Source: Pararoseomonas sp. SCSIO 73927 (lineage in GTDB: Bacteria > Pseudomonadota > Alphaproteobacteria > Acetobacterales > Acetobacteraceae). Taken from it: a stretch of 64,000 nucleotides of DNA. Of the stretch, positions 34,895 through 44,231 are shown in pieces. The notes beneath the pieces are model-generated. The model worked only from the letters and a program-made list of their open reading frames with translations, ran no database searches and was not told where the DNA came from. The position numbers were made by a program, and so were the translations under genes. The number at the start of each line of letters is the position of its first letter. Position 1 is the stretch's first letter. Location of the stretch: the NCBI RefSeq assembly GCF_037040815.1, contig NZ_CP146232.1:4372001-4436000 (forward strand). The letters run 5' to 3'.

Positions 34895-35079
34895 TGCGCT
34901 TCTTCGACTTCTTCGCTCTCACCGTGCTGGTGGCCGTGCCCATCCTGTGGTGCCGGTCCCGCCTGCCGCAGCTGAACCGGGAGCCGCCGATCACGGACCG
35001 GCAGGCGGTGACGATCGGCTGCGTCGTCGCCCTGCTGCTCTCGGGCTTCTACGTCTACCGCTACGTGCTGTACCGCTGA
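34894..35079 (+). CDS. small two-helix membrane protein
   Basis: A 61-residue product starting at ATG within TGATG, the valS stop. It has two predicted membrane helices (FFDFFALTVLVAVPILWC and TIGCVVALLLSGFYVYRYV) joined by a short loop LPQLNREPPITDRQ. I do not recognise a family. The tight coupling to valS and codon use like that of neighbours support translation. Confidence 0.6.
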   Translation: MRFFDFFALTVLVAVPILWCRSRLPQLNREPPITDRQAVTIGCVVALLLSGFYVYRYVLYR

Positions 35080-35086
35080 GGCGTCG

Positions 35087-35638
35087 GTGATCGTCTTCCT
35101 CGATTTCGAGGCGAGCGGCCTGGGGAAACGCGGATTCCCGATCGAGGTCGGCTGGGTCTTCGAGAGCGGGGAGGAGGAGGCGCATCTCATCCGTCCCGCC
35201 CCGGAGTGGGAGGAGTGGGATCCCTCCGCGGAGCGGATCCACGGCCTGTCCCGCGAGACCCTGGCGCGGGAGGGCGAGCCACACGACGCGGTGGCCCGAC
35301 GCATGGTGGAGCGGCTGGACGGCCACGCCCTTTTCGCCTCGGCCCCCTCCTGGGACGGCCAGTGGCTCAGCCGGCTGCTGCGCGCCGCCGGGCTGCCGAG
35401 GCACGCGCTGCGGCTGCGGGACACCGAGGAAGCCCGGCGGGACAGCGCGATCCAGGCCCTGGCCGAAGGTGGGCGCGGGGCCGATGACAGGCTCCTCGAG
35501 ACGGTTCTGGCCGAGGCGGCGGAGGAGGCCCGGGCGGCCGATCCCGCCCACCGGGCCCTCGCCGATGCGCGGCGCGAGATGGCGTTGTGGCGCGGCATGG
35601 GCGACCGTGTCCGGGCCGCGCTGGCGCGGCCGGGATAG
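35087..35638 (+). CDS. DEDD-type 3'-5' exonuclease-like protein
   Basis: A 183-residue RNase H-fold protein from a GTG start, 7 bases after the small membrane gene. The first DEDD motif is FLDFEASGLGKRGFPIEVG (Asp, Glu); the last, HRALADAR, fits Exo III His and Asp; the middle Asp is in SAPSWDGQWL. Relatives are RNase T or DnaQ-like nucleases, often of unknown substrate. It ends about 100 bases before ilvD. Confidence 0.72.
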   Translation: MIVFLDFEASGLGKRGFPIEVGWVFESGEEEAHLIRPAPEWEEWDPSAERIHGLSRETLAREGEPHDAVARRMVERLDGHALFASAPSWDGQWLSRLLRAAGLPRHALRLRDTEEARRDSAIQALAEGGRGADDRLLETVLAEAAEEARAADPAHRALADARREMALWRGMGDRVRAALARPG

Positions 35639-35734
35639 GGTCCGGCGCCGTGCCTCGGCGGAGCTGGATTGCGCGCGGCGCGGTTGCGACGAACAGAATG
35701 TTGCGGGATACAGCCCGTCGAAGAGGAAAATGCC

Positions 35735-37459
35735 ATGCCGGACAACACCTGGGACAAGTCCCGCCTTCCCAGCCGCCATGTGACGGTCGGTCCCGAGCGC
35801 GCGCCGCACCGCTCCTACTACTACGCCATGGGCATGACGGAGAAGGAGATTGCCCAGCCGCTGGTCGGCGTCGCCACCTGCTGGAATGAGGCCGCGCCCT
35901 GCAACATCGCCCTCAGCCGGCAGGCGCAGAGCGTGAAGGCCGGCGTGAGGGAGGCCCACGGCTCCCCGCGCGAGTTCACCACCATCACGGTGACTGACGG
36001 CATCGCCATGGGCCACCAGGGCATGAAATCGTCCCTCGCCAGCCGCGACGCCATCGCGGACACGGTGGAGCTGACGATGCGCGGCCACTGCTACGATGCG
36101 CTGGTCGGCATGGCCGGATGCGATAAGTCCTTGCCCGGCATGATGATGGCGATGCTGCGCCTGAACGTGCCGAGCGTGTTCATGTACGGCGGCTCCATCC
36201 TGCCCGGGACCTACAAGGGCCGCGACGTGACGGTGGTGGACGTGTTCGAGGCGGTGGGCATGCACGCCGCCGGCCGCATGTCCGACGAGGAGCTGCACGA
36301 GCTGGAATGCGTGGCCTGCCCCAGCGCCGGCGCCTGCGGCGGCCAGTTCACGGCGAACACCATGGCCACCGTGTCCGAGGCGATCGGCCTCGCGCTCCCC
36401 GGGTCCGCCGGCGCCCCGGCGCCCTATGAGGACCGGGACAAGTGGGCCGTGGAATCCGGCAAGGCCGTGATGGAGCTGCTGCGGAAGAACATCCGCCCGC
36501 GCGACATCGTCACGATGGACAGCCTCTACAACGCGGCCCTGATCGTGGGCGCCACGGGTGGCTCCACCAATGCCGGGCTGCACCTGCCGGCCATGGCGCA
36601 TGAGGCGGGGATCAGGTTCACCCTGCACGACGTGGCGGAGATCATGCGGAAGGCGCCGTATATCGGCGACCTGAAGCCGGGCGGCCGCTACGTGGCCTTC
36701 GACGTCTACAAGGTCGGCGGCATCCCCGTGATCGTGAAGGCGCTGCTCGATGCCGGGCTTCTGCGCGGCGACTGCATGACCGTGACCGGCAAGACCCTGG
36801 GCGAGAACCACCGCGAGGTGATCTTCCCGAAGGATCAGGACGTGATCCGCCCGGTGTCCAACCCATTGTCGGAGACGGGCGGCGTCGTCGGGCTGAAGGG
36901 CAACCTCGCCCCGGACGGCGGCATCGTGAAGATCGCCGGTATGAAGGAGCTGCGCTTCGAGGGCACCGCGCTCTGCTTCGACTGCGAGGAGGACGCCTTC
37001 GCCGCCGTGGAGGCCCGCGCCTACAAGAAGGGCGACGTGATCATCATCCGCTACGAGGGGCCGAAGGGCGGCCCGGGCATGCGGGAGATGCTCTCCACCA
37101 CCGCCGCCCTCTACGGCCAGGGCGCGGGGGCGGACGTGGCCCTGATCACCGATGGCCGCTTCTCCGGCGCCACGCGCGGCTTCTGCATCGGCCATGTCGG
37201 GCCGGAGGCGGCCGTGGGAGGCCCGATCGCGCTGCTCCGCGACGGCGACCGCATCGTGATCGACGCCGGCAAGGGCACGATCGACGTGGACCTCTCCGAG
37301 GAGGAGCTGGCCCGTCGCAGGGCCGAGTGGAAGCCCCGGTCCACGGACTACAACTCCGGCGCGCTGTGGAAGTACGCCCAGCTCGTCGGCCCGGCCCATC
37401 TCGGCGCCGTGACGCACCCGGGCGGCGAGGCGGAGACCCACGTCTACGCCGACATTTGA
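35735..37459 (+). CDS. ilvD: dihydroxy-acid dehydratase
   Basis: A 574-residue Fe-S enzyme in valine, leucine and isoleucine synthesis. It dehydrates 2,3-dihydroxy-3-methyl acids to 2-oxo acids. Cluster ligands are in GVATCWNEAAPCN, MAGCDKSLPG and CPSAGACGGQFTANTMA; the C-terminal TDGRFSGATRGFCIGHVGPEAA is typical. The ATG at 35735 was chosen over an open extension of 22 residues because it begins the family N-terminus. It is a single gene here; a 69-base gap leads to pdxA. Confidence 0.95.
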   Translation: MPDNTWDKSRLPSRHVTVGPERAPHRSYYYAMGMTEKEIAQPLVGVATCWNEAAPCNIALSRQAQSVKAGVREAHGSPREFTTITVTDGIAMGHQGMKSSLASRDAIADTVELTMRGHCYDALVGMAGCDKSLPGMMMAMLRLNVPSVFMYGGSILPGTYKGRDVTVVDVFEAVGMHAAGRMSDEELHELECVACPSAGACGGQFTANTMATVSEAIGLALPGSAGAPAPYEDRDKWAVESGKAVMELLRKNIRPRDIVTMDSLYNAALIVGATGGSTNAGLHLPAMAHEAGIRFTLHDVAEIMRKAPYIGDLKPGGRYVAFDVYKVGGIPVIVKALLDAGLLRGDCMTVTGKTLGENHREVIFPKDQDVIRPVSNPLSETGGVVGLKGNLAPDGGIVKIAGMKELRFEGTALCFDCEEDAFAAVEARAYKKGDVIIIRYEGPKGGPGMREMLSTTAALYGQGAGADVALITDGRFSGATRGFCIGHVGPEAAVGGPIALLRDGDRIVIDAGKGTIDVDLSEEELARRRAEWKPRSTDYNSGALWKYAQLVGPAHLGAVTHPGGEAETHVYADI

Positions 37460-37528
37460 TCGGCACGGGGCAGCCATGATCTGGTGGCGCGGTGCGGCAA
37501 CCGGCCGCGCCGTGCCAGTCTCGTGGGA

Positions 37529-38539
37529 ATGAACAAGTCGCCTCTCGCCCTGACCATGGGAGACCCCGCCGGGATCGGCGGGGAGCTGACCCTGGCCGCC
37601 TGGGCGCGGCTGCGCCCCTCCGGCCCCGCCTTCCTGGCGCTGGATGACCCCGCGCGCCTTGTGGCCCTGGCCGCGCGGCTGGGCTGGGACGTGCCGGTCG
37701 CCCCGGTCTCCGGCCCGGAGGAGGCGGCGGCGGTCTTCGCCGACCGCCTTCCCGTGATGACGATCCGCCTGCCCATGCCCAGCGTGCCCGGCACGCCGGA
37801 CCCGGCCAACGCTCCGGCGGTGCTCGGCTCCATCGAGCGGGCCGTTGCCATGGCGCAGGCGGGGAGGGTGGGGGGAGTCGTGACCAACCCCATCAGCAAG
37901 GCGACCCTCTACCGCACCGGTTTCGCCTTTCCCGGCCATACCGAGTTCCTGGGGGCCCTGACCGGCACGGCCGAGCCGCCGGTGATGCTGCTCGCCTCCC
38001 CCATGCTTCGGGTGGTGCCCGTGACCATCCACGTCTCCCTCCGCCGCGCCCTGGACACGCTGAGCACGGCGGAGATCATCCGCACCGGCCTCGCCCTGCA
38101 CCGCGGGCTGCGGGAGGGCTTCGGCATCGAGAGCCCGCGCATCGCCGTCGCCGGGCTGAACCCCCATGCCGGCGAGGAGGGCGCGATGGGCGACGAGGAA
38201 CCACGCCTCGTCGTCCCGGCGATCGATGCCCTGCGCGCCCAGGGCGTGGACGCCTTTGGCCCCCTGCCGCCGGACACCATGTTCACGGCGCGCGCGCGCA
38301 CGGGCTACGACGCCGCCCTCTGCCTCTATCACGACCAAGCGCTGATCCCGATCAAGACGCTGGACATGGATGGCGGCGTGAACGTCACCCTCGGCCTGCC
38401 GATCATCCGCACCTCCCCGGATCACGGCACCGCCTTCGGCATCGCGGGCCAGGGCATCGCCGATCCGGGCAGCCTGATCGCCGCCCTCCGCCTCGCGGCC
38501 GACATGGCCGCGCGCCGCTCTCCAGAGGCAGCCGCATGA
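37529..38539 (+). CDS. pdxA: 4-hydroxythreonine-4-phosphate dehydrogenase
   Basis: A 336-residue enzyme of pyridoxal-phosphate synthesis (DXP-dependent route). It oxidises 4-phosphohydroxy-threonine and releases CO2. Motifs are [38 protein letters not shown] (metal His), [10 protein letters not shown] (metal His), and [14 protein letters not shown], with the final [13 protein letters not shown]. The ATG at 37529 starts at the family N-terminus. Its stop overlaps pdxJ as ATGA, so the two successive pathway steps are coupled. Confidence 0.95.
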   Translation: MNKSPLALTMGDPAGIGGELTLAAWARLRPSGPAFLALDDPARLVALAARLGWDVPVAPVSGPEEAAAVFADRLPVMTIRLPMPSVPGTPDPANAPAVLGSIERAVAMAQAGRVGGVVTNPISKATLYRTGFAFPGHTEFLGALTGTAEPPVMLLASPMLRVVPVTIHVSLRRALDTLSTAEIIRTGLALHRGLREGFGIESPRIAVAGLNPHAGEEGAMGDEEPRLVVPAIDALRAQGVDAFGPLPPDTMFTARARTGYDAALCLYHDQALIPIKTLDMDGGVNVTLGLPIIRTSPDHGTAFGIAGQGIADPGSLIAALRLAADMAARRSPEAAA

Positions 38540-39267
38540 GCCCCATCCGCCTTGGCATCAACGTCGATCACGTCGCCACGCTCCGCAACGCCCGCGGCGG
38601 GGTGCATCCCGACCCCGTCGCCGCCGCCCGCCTGGCCCTGGCGAACGGCGCCGACAGCATCACCATCCACCTGCGCGAGGACCGGCGGCACATCCGGGAT
38701 GCGGATTGCGTGGCCATGAAGGCCGGCATCACGGCCCCGATCAACCTGGAGATGGCCGCGACGGAGGAGATGCAGGCCATCGCGCTCGCCCTGCGCCCCC
38801 ATGCCTGCTGCCTCGTGCCGGAGAAGCGGGCAGAACTGACCACCGAGGGCGGGCTGGACGTGGCGGGGCAGGAGGCCGCGCTGGCGCCCGTGGTCTCCGC
38901 GCTCGTGGCAGCGGGGATCCGCGTCTCGCTCTTCCTCGATCCCGAACCCCGGCAGATCGAGACCGCCGCCCGCCTTGGCACCAAGGCCGTCGAGCTGCAC
39001 ACCGGCACCTTCTGCGAGGCCACGCCGGGGCCCCGGCGGGACTCCGAACTCACCCGGCTTCGCACCGCCGCCGCGCAGGTGGCCGCGCTGGGGATGGAGT
39101 GCCACGCGGGCCACGGGCTGGATTACGCGACGGCGCCGCTGCTGGCCGTCATCCCGGAGGTGGTGGAGCTGAACATCGGCCACTTCCTGATGGGGCAGGC
39201 CCTCTTCGACGGACTCGGCCCGGCGGTGGCCCGCATGCGGCAGGTGATGGAGGCGGCACGGCCATGA
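38536..39267 (+). CDS. pdxJ: pyridoxine 5'-phosphate synthase
   Basis: A 243-residue TIM-barrel enzyme that joins 1-deoxyxylulose 5-phosphate with 3-amino-2-oxopropyl phosphate, the PdxA product. Motifs are [47 protein letters not shown] and the phosphate loop CHAGHGLDY, with [13 protein letters not shown] at the end. It overlaps pdxA upstream and the dioxygenase gene downstream, both as ATGA. Confidence 0.96.
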   Translation: MSPIRLGINVDHVATLRNARGGVHPDPVAAARLALANGADSITIHLREDRRHIRDADCVAMKAGITAPINLEMAATEEMQAIALALRPHACCLVPEKRAELTTEGGLDVAGQEAALAPVVSALVAAGIRVSLFLDPEPRQIETAARLGTKAVELHTGTFCEATPGPRRDSELTRLRTAAAQVAALGMECHAGHGLDYATAPLLAVIPEVVELNIGHFLMGQALFDGLGPAVARMRQVMEAARP

Positions 39268-39974
39268 GCGCCCCCGCCCCCGCCGTCGCCGGGATCGGCT
39301 ACGTCTCCCTGTCTGCCGGGGAGGCCCGCCGCCTCTTCGATCCTGCCGGCTCCCTGATGCCGGCCGGCAGCTGGTCCGCTTTCGCCGCCAGTTGGGACGA
39401 TCTGCGCCCCGACGCCTACATGGCCGATGGCGGCCGCTACCGCCTGCGCCGCCACGCCATCCTCCGCGCCGCGCCCGGCGAGCCTGCGGTCCGTGCCCCG
39501 CACGGCCCGCACTTCCAGGCCACGCGCCACAACGCCCTGAACGGCGGCATCGACCGCTGGTTCGAGCCGGTGGCCGACGAGGTCTGGTCCGGCCCGGTCC
39601 TCCGCACCCTGGTGGAGGGCGCGCGGGGCGTCTTCGACCGCCTCTCGCCCGAGACGGCTTGGCACGTCGAGATCCACCAGTTCCGCATCGAGGCACGGAC
39701 GGAGGAGGCGGGCAAGCCCACGCCGGAGGGGATGCACTCGGACGGCGTGGACTTCGTGATGGTGATGATGGTCGGGCGCGAGAACGTGGCGGGCGGCGTC
39801 ACCGGCATCGAGATCGACGGGCGCGAGGCGGCGAGCTTCACCCTTTCCGAACCGATGGACGCCGTGCTGCTGGACGACAACCGGGTGAAGCACGGGGTGA
39901 CCCCGATCCACCCGATCGACCCGGCGCGCCCCGGCCACCGGGACGTGCTGGTCGTGACCTTCCGGCGCTCCTAG
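39264..39974 (+). CDS. 2OG-Fe(II) dioxygenase family protein
   Basis: A 236-residue protein of the 2OG-Fe dioxygenase family (BsmA or isoleucine hydroxylase type). The Fe ligands are plausible in HSDGVDF (H-x-D) and RVKHGVTPIHPI (distal His), with the 2OG Arg in GHRDVLVVTF. The likely substrate is a free amino acid, by family analogy. The start overlaps the pdxJ stop (ATGA at 39264-39267), so it is the third gene of the pdx operon, an unusual partner for B6 synthesis. Confidence 0.75.
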   Translation: MSAPAPAVAGIGYVSLSAGEARRLFDPAGSLMPAGSWSAFAASWDDLRPDAYMADGGRYRLRRHAILRAAPGEPAVRAPHGPHFQATRHNALNGGIDRWFEPVADEVWSGPVLRTLVEGARGVFDRLSPETAWHVEIHQFRIEARTEEAGKPTPEGMHSDGVDFVMVMMVGRENVAGGVTGIEIDGREAASFTLSEPMDAVLLDDNRVKHGVTPIHPIDPARPGHRDVLVVTFRRS

Positions 39975-39981
39975 TCCGCCC

Positions 39982-40752
39982 CTACTCGGCGAGATCGAAC
40001 AGCACCGGCGCGTGGTCGGAGGGGGTCTCCTCCGACCGCGCCGCAAGGTCCACGAAGGCCCCGGTCAGCCGTTCCGCCAGCTCGGCGGAGAGCAGGGCAT
40101 GGTCGATCCGCAGACCCCTGTTCGCCTCGAAAGCCGGGCCGTAATCCCAGTAGGTCCAGGGCGCGTCCGTGGGGTGCAGGGCCCGCAGCGCGTCTGTCAT
40201 GCCGAGATGGGTGATGGCCCGGAAGGCCGCGCGGGTCTCCGGCCGGACCAGCGCGTCGGTCGGTGGCATGGAGCCCGGGAAGAAGTCGGCGTCGGTCGGG
40301 CAGACGTTGAAGTCACCCAGCACGGCATAGGGGGTGAAGGAACCCAGCCTCTCCGCCACCCGTTCCCGCAGCCGGGCCATCCAGGCCAGCTTGTACGCGT
40401 AACCGGCATCCCCGCCGGAATTGCCGTTGGGCAGGTAGATGCCGGCGATGTTGGCCCCGGCCGCGCGCACCTCGACGAAACGGGCATGGGTATCGTCATC
40501 CCCGTCCGGCAGCGCCTCGTCCACCACCTCGAAGGGGATGCGGGCCACCACCGCCACGCCGTTCCGCCCGCCTGGCTGCCCCACGGCGTGGACGCGGTAG
40601 CCCAGGTCGGCCACCTCCATGCCCGGAAACTCCTCCGTCCGGCACTTCAGCTCTTGCAGGAAGATCAGGTCCGGCGCGTGCCGCTCGATCAGGCGGCGCA
40701 GATGCGGCATCCGCTTCCGCGCCGAGTTCACGTTGAAGGTGCAGAGGCGCAA
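39982..40752 (-). CDS. xthA: exodeoxyribonuclease III
   Basis: A 256-residue EEP-fold nuclease acting at abasic sites and 3' blocks in base-excision repair. Motifs are FNVNSARKRMPHL, LQELKCRTEEFP (metal Glu), YLPNGNSGGDAG, VLGDFNVCPTDAD and SDHAPVL (catalytic Asp-His). Translation seems to start at TTG (40752), 7 bases after the erpA stop; no ATG fits the family N-terminus. It is cotranscribed with erpA. Confidence 0.92.
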   Translation of the reverse strand: MRLCTFNVNSARKRMPHLRRLIERHAPDLIFLQELKCRTEEFPGMEVADLGYRVHAVGQPGGRNGVAVVARIPFEVVDEALPDGDDDTHARFVEVRAAGANIAGIYLPNGNSGGDAGYAYKLAWMARLRERVAERLGSFTPYAVLGDFNVCPTDADFFPGSMPPTDALVRPETRAAFRAITHLGMTDALRALHPTDAPWTYWDYGPAFEANRGLRIDHALLSAELAERLTGAFVDLAARSEETPSDHAPVLFDLAE

Positions 40753-40759
40753 AGGGCGG

Positions 40760-41101
40760 TCAGACCGAGAAGGAGACGCCGCAGCCGCAGCCGGAGGCCG
40801 CGACGGGGTTCCGCACCCGGAAATGCGCGCCGATCAGCTCGTCCGCCCAGTCCAGCTCCGCCCCGCGCAAGAGGTCCAGCGAGACGGGGTCGATGAAGAC
40901 CCGCCCGTCCACCACCAGATCCTCCGCCTCCGGCGCGTCGGCGAGGTCGAACTTGTACTGGAAGCCGGAACACCCCCCGGCCTCCACCGCCAGGCGCAGC
41001 CCGGCCCCCGGGCGCCCCTGGGCGGCCGCGATCTCGGCCACCTGCGCCAGAGCGGAGGGGCTGACGGAGAAAGGCACGGGCTGGGGGCTGCCGTCGGGCA
41101 T
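40760..41101 (-). CDS. erpA: A-type iron-sulfur cluster carrier/insertion protein
   Basis: A 113-residue HesB/IscA-type carrier that takes Fe-S clusters to target enzymes. The three ligand cysteines are in EAGGCSGFQYKF and ASGCGCGVSF; LDWADELIGAHFRVRNP is the family core. Stand-alone position, outside an isc or suf operon, fits ErpA or IscA equally. It is divergent from dgt. Confidence 0.88.
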   Translation of the reverse strand: MPDGSPQPVPFSVSPSALAQVAEIAAAQGRPGAGLRLAVEAGGCSGFQYKFDLADAPEAEDLVVDGRVFIDPVSLDLLRGAELDWADELIGAHFRVRNPVAASGCGCGVSFSV

Positions 41102-41217
41102 GGAAACCTCGGGGAAAGCTGGCGATTCACCCCCAAGATAGGCGCTTCCCCCGCCCGTTCCAACGCGCGCCAGCCTTGCCGCCCGCGCGGGGCGGGTGCT
41201 ACGGCCCGCCGCACGCC

Positions 41218-42453
41218 ATGGACGCCCCCCAGACCCCTGCCGCCGCGCGCGGCCCGCACGAGCAGGCCCGCCCGGATCCGGCGCGGCCGGGCTTCGCGCG
41301 CACGGATCTGGCGCCCTGGGCGGTCCAGCCCGGCGCCTCGCGCGGGCGCCTCCACCCCGAGGACGGGGGAGGGGGCCGGTCCCCCTACCAGCGGGACCGG
41401 GACCGGATCATCCATTCCACGGCCTTCCGGCGGCTGCAGTACAAGACCCAGGTCTTCATCTACCATGAGGGCGATGCCTTCCGGACGCGGCTGACCCACT
41501 CGATCGAGGTGGCGCAGATTGCCCGCTCCCTGGCGCGGCAGCTGCACCTGGACGAGGACCTGGCGGAAGCCCTGGCCCTGGCCCACGACCTCGGCCACCC
41601 CCCCTTCGGCCATGCGGGTGAGGAGGCGCTGAACGGCGTGATGCGCGCCTTCGGCGGCTACGACCACAACGCCCAGTCCCTGAAGGCCGTGACCCTGCTG
41701 GAGCACCGCTACGCCGGCTTCGACGGGCTGAACCTGACCTGGGAGACGCTGGAGGGGCTGGCGAAGCACAACGGCCCCCTGCGCCGCCCGCCGCCCTACA
41801 TCGCCGAGTACTCCGCCCGGCATGACCTGGAGCTGCACTGCCACGCGAGCGCCGAGGCCCAGGCGGCGGCGATCGCGGACGACATCGCCTACAACAACCA
41901 CGACCTGGACGACGGACTGCGCGCCGGCATCTTCACGCTCGAGGAAGCCTGCCGCCTGCCGCTGGTGGCGGAGGCGCGCGACCTGGCCATGGCTTCCGTC
42001 CCCGCAGACACCCCGCCGGACCGGCTTGGCAGCGAGATCATCCGGCGCGTGATCAACCTGATGATCGTGGACGTGACGGAGGAGGCGCGCCGCCGGATCG
42101 CGGCCCTGAACCCGAAGGACGTCTCCGACATCCGCCGTGCGGAACGGCCGATGGTCTTCTTCTCCGAGCGGATGCGCGCCCTGAACCAGGAGACGCGCGA
42201 CTTCCTGTTCGACCGCATGTACCGGCACTGGCGCGTGAACCGCACCACGCTGAAGTCCAAGCGCGTGCTGCAGGTCATGTTCTCCCTGCTGCACGGCCAG
42301 CCCGACATGCTGCCCCCCTCCTGGGCGCGCCGCGCGGGCGATGCGGGCTCTCCCGAGGCCGCCCGCACGGTCTGCGACTGGTTGGCGGGCATGACCGACA
42401 AGTTCGCGCTCGAAGAGCACCGTCGCCTGACGGACCCCCACACTCCCGGCTGA
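41218..42453 (+). CDS. dgt: deoxyguanosinetriphosphate triphosphohydrolase-like protein
   Basis: A 411-residue HD-domain enzyme that cleaves dNTP to nucleoside plus triphosphate. Metal ligands are in RTRLTHSIEVAQIAR, HDLGHPPFGHAGEEAL and a later IADDIAYNNHDLDD. It is the type 2 (SAMHD-like short) form typical of alphaproteobacteria. A start 42 bases upstream is possible but ATG 41218 is nearer family length. It precedes argS by 8 bases, a common pairing. Confidence 0.9.
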   Translation: MDAPQTPAAARGPHEQARPDPARPGFARTDLAPWAVQPGASRGRLHPEDGGGGRSPYQRDRDRIIHSTAFRRLQYKTQVFIYHEGDAFRTRLTHSIEVAQIARSLARQLHLDEDLAEALALAHDLGHPPFGHAGEEALNGVMRAFGGYDHNAQSLKAVTLLEHRYAGFDGLNLTWETLEGLAKHNGPLRRPPPYIAEYSARHDLELHCHASAEAQAAAIADDIAYNNHDLDDGLRAGIFTLEEACRLPLVAEARDLAMASVPADTPPDRLGSEIIRRVINLMIVDVTEEARRRIAALNPKDVSDIRRAERPMVFFSERMRALNQETRDFLFDRMYRHWRVNRTTLKSKRVLQVMFSLLHGQPDMLPPSWARRAGDAGSPEAARTVCDWLAGMTDKFALEEHRRLTDPHTPG

Positions 42454-42461
42454 CCAGACCC

Positions 42462-44231
42462 ATGACAGACGACATCTTCCGCACGATCCGCGAGGCGGTC
42501 GTGGCCGAGCTCCGCGCCCTGATCCCCGGGCTGGACGAGGCCGTGCTCGCCCGCGTGCTGGTGGAGCCGCCGCGCGATCCCACCCACGGGGACATGGCCA
42601 CCAACGCGGCCCTGCTGGTGGCCAAGCCCGCCCGCATGGCGCCTCAAAAGGTGGCGCAGGACCTCGCCGCCCGGCTGGTGGCGCGGGAGGACATTGCGGA
42701 GGCCGCGCCCGCCGGCCCGGGCTTCGTGAACCTGCGCCTGACCGAATCGGCGATCCGTGCCCAGGTTCCGGCCGTGCTGCGCGCGGGCGAGGCCTTTGGG
42801 AACGGCGCGACGGGCGGGCGGCGGCGCGCGAACGTGGAGTACGTCTCGGCCAACCCGACCGGCCCCATGCATGTCGGCCACTGCCGCGGCGCCGTGGTGG
42901 GGGACGCGCTGGCGAACCTGCTGGAGAAGGCGGGCTGGGACGTCACGAAGGAGTACTACATCAACGATGCCGGAGCGCAGGTACAGGCGCTCGCCTGGGC
43001 GGCTTACTGGCGCTACCTCCAGGCCCTCGGCACGCCGATGACGGAGGAGGAGTTCTCCGCCGCCATCCCCGGCGGGCTGCAGTACCGGGGCGAGTACCTC
43101 GTCCCCGTCGGCCACGCGCTGCAGCAGGCGCACGGGGACGCGCTGGCGCCCGGCGGCGTGCCGGCCGATTCCTCCCTCTGGCTGGATACGGTGCGCGGGT
43201 TCACCGTGGCCGCGATGATGGACGAGATCCGCGAGGACCTCGCCGCGCTCGGCGTGACGCACGACGTCTTCATCAGCGAGGCGTCCCTCGTGAGGAGCGG
43301 CGAGGCGGACAAGGCTATCGCCGCGCTCACCGCCCGCGGCCTCGTCTACGAGGGCGTGCTGGAGCCGCCCAAGGGCAAGCTGCCGGACGATTGGGAGGCG
43401 CGCGAGCAGACGCTGTTCCGCTCCACCGAGTTCGGCGACGACGTGGACCGCCCGCTCCGCAAGAGCGACGGCAGCAACACCTACTTCGCGAACGACATCG
43501 GCAACCACGCCGACAAGATCGCGCGCGGCTTCGACGAGCTGGTGCAGGTCTGGGGCGCGGATCATGGCGGCTACGTGCCGCGCATGAAGGCCGCGGTCGC
43601 CGCCCTTTCCGGCGACAGGCCCGTCTCCTTCGACGTGGTGCTGACGCAGATCGTGAAGGTGGTGAAGGGCGGCCAGCCCGTGCGCATGTCCAAGCGCGCC
43701 GGCACCTATGTGACGCTGCGCGACCTGATCGAGGAGGTGGGCCGCGACGCCGTGCGCTTCACCATGCTGACCCGCAAGGCCGACGCCCAGATGGAGTTCG
43801 ACCTGGACGCGGTGGTGCAGCAGAGCCGGGACAACCCGGTCTTCTACGTGCAGTACGCCCATGCCCGCTGCCGCTCCGTCCTGCGCCAGGCCGGGGACCC
43901 CACGGCGGCCGACCTGGCGGGGGCACCGCTGGAGGCGCTGGACGACCCGACGGAGCTGGCGCTGATCCGCCGGCTGAGCGCCTGGCCCCGCACGGTGGAG
44001 GGCGCGGCCCTGGCGCGGGAACCGCACCGGATCGCGTTCTTTCTCCATGACTTGGCGGCCGACTTTCATCTACTCTGGAACAAGGGGCGCGAGGACACGA
44101 CCTTGCGCTTCATCCGAGAGGATGAGCCCGAGGCCACCCGCGCGAGGCTCGCCCTCGTCGCGGCCACGGCCACGGTCATCCGCTCGGGCCTCGCGGTGAT
44201 GGGGGTGACGCCCGTCGAGGAGATGCGGTGA
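42462..44231 (+). CDS. argS: arginyl-tRNA synthetase
   Basis: A 589-residue class I synthetase for tRNA-Arg. The HIGH-type motif is SANPTGPMHVGHCRGAVVGD, the KMSK-like motif is MSKRAGTYVTLRDL, and the C-terminal anticodon domain has VQYAHARCRSVLRQ and ADFHLLWNKG. It overlaps the SPOR gene by GTGA, so the housekeeping operon continues downstream. Confidence 0.97.
   Translation: MTDDIFRTIREAVVAELRALIPGLDEAVLARVLVEPPRDPTHGDMATNAALLVAKPARMAPQKVAQDLAARLVAREDIAEAAPAGPGFVNLRLTESAIRAQVPAVLRAGEAFGNGATGGRRRANVEYVSANPTGPMHVGHCRGAVVGDALANLLEKAGWDVTKEYYINDAGAQVQALAWAAYWRYLQALGTPMTEEEFSAAIPGGLQYRGEYLVPVGHALQQAHGDALAPGGVPADSSLWLDTVRGFTVAAMMDEIREDLAALGVTHDVFISEASLVRSGEADKAIAALTARGLVYEGVLEPPKGKLPDDWEAREQTLFRSTEFGDDVDRPLRKSDGSNTYFANDIGNHADKIARGFDELVQVWGADHGGYVPRMKAAVAALSGDRPVSFDVVLTQIVKVVKGGQPVRMSKRAGTYVTLRDLIEEVGRDAVRFTMLTRKADAQMEFDLDAVVQQSRDNPVFYVQYAHARCRSVLRQAGDPTAADLAGAPLEALDDPTELALIRRLSAWPRTVEGAALAREPHRIAFFLHDLAADFHLLWNKGREDTTLRFIREDEPEATRARLALVAATATVIRSGLAVMGVTPVEEMR

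Noticed and set aside
34991..38425. Long minus-strand open frame of 1144 codons opposite ilvD and pdxA
   Set aside because: It is an antisense shadow produced by high GC3 on the plus strand. The product is rich in His, Arg and Gly, has no family motif, and covers several well-supported genes.
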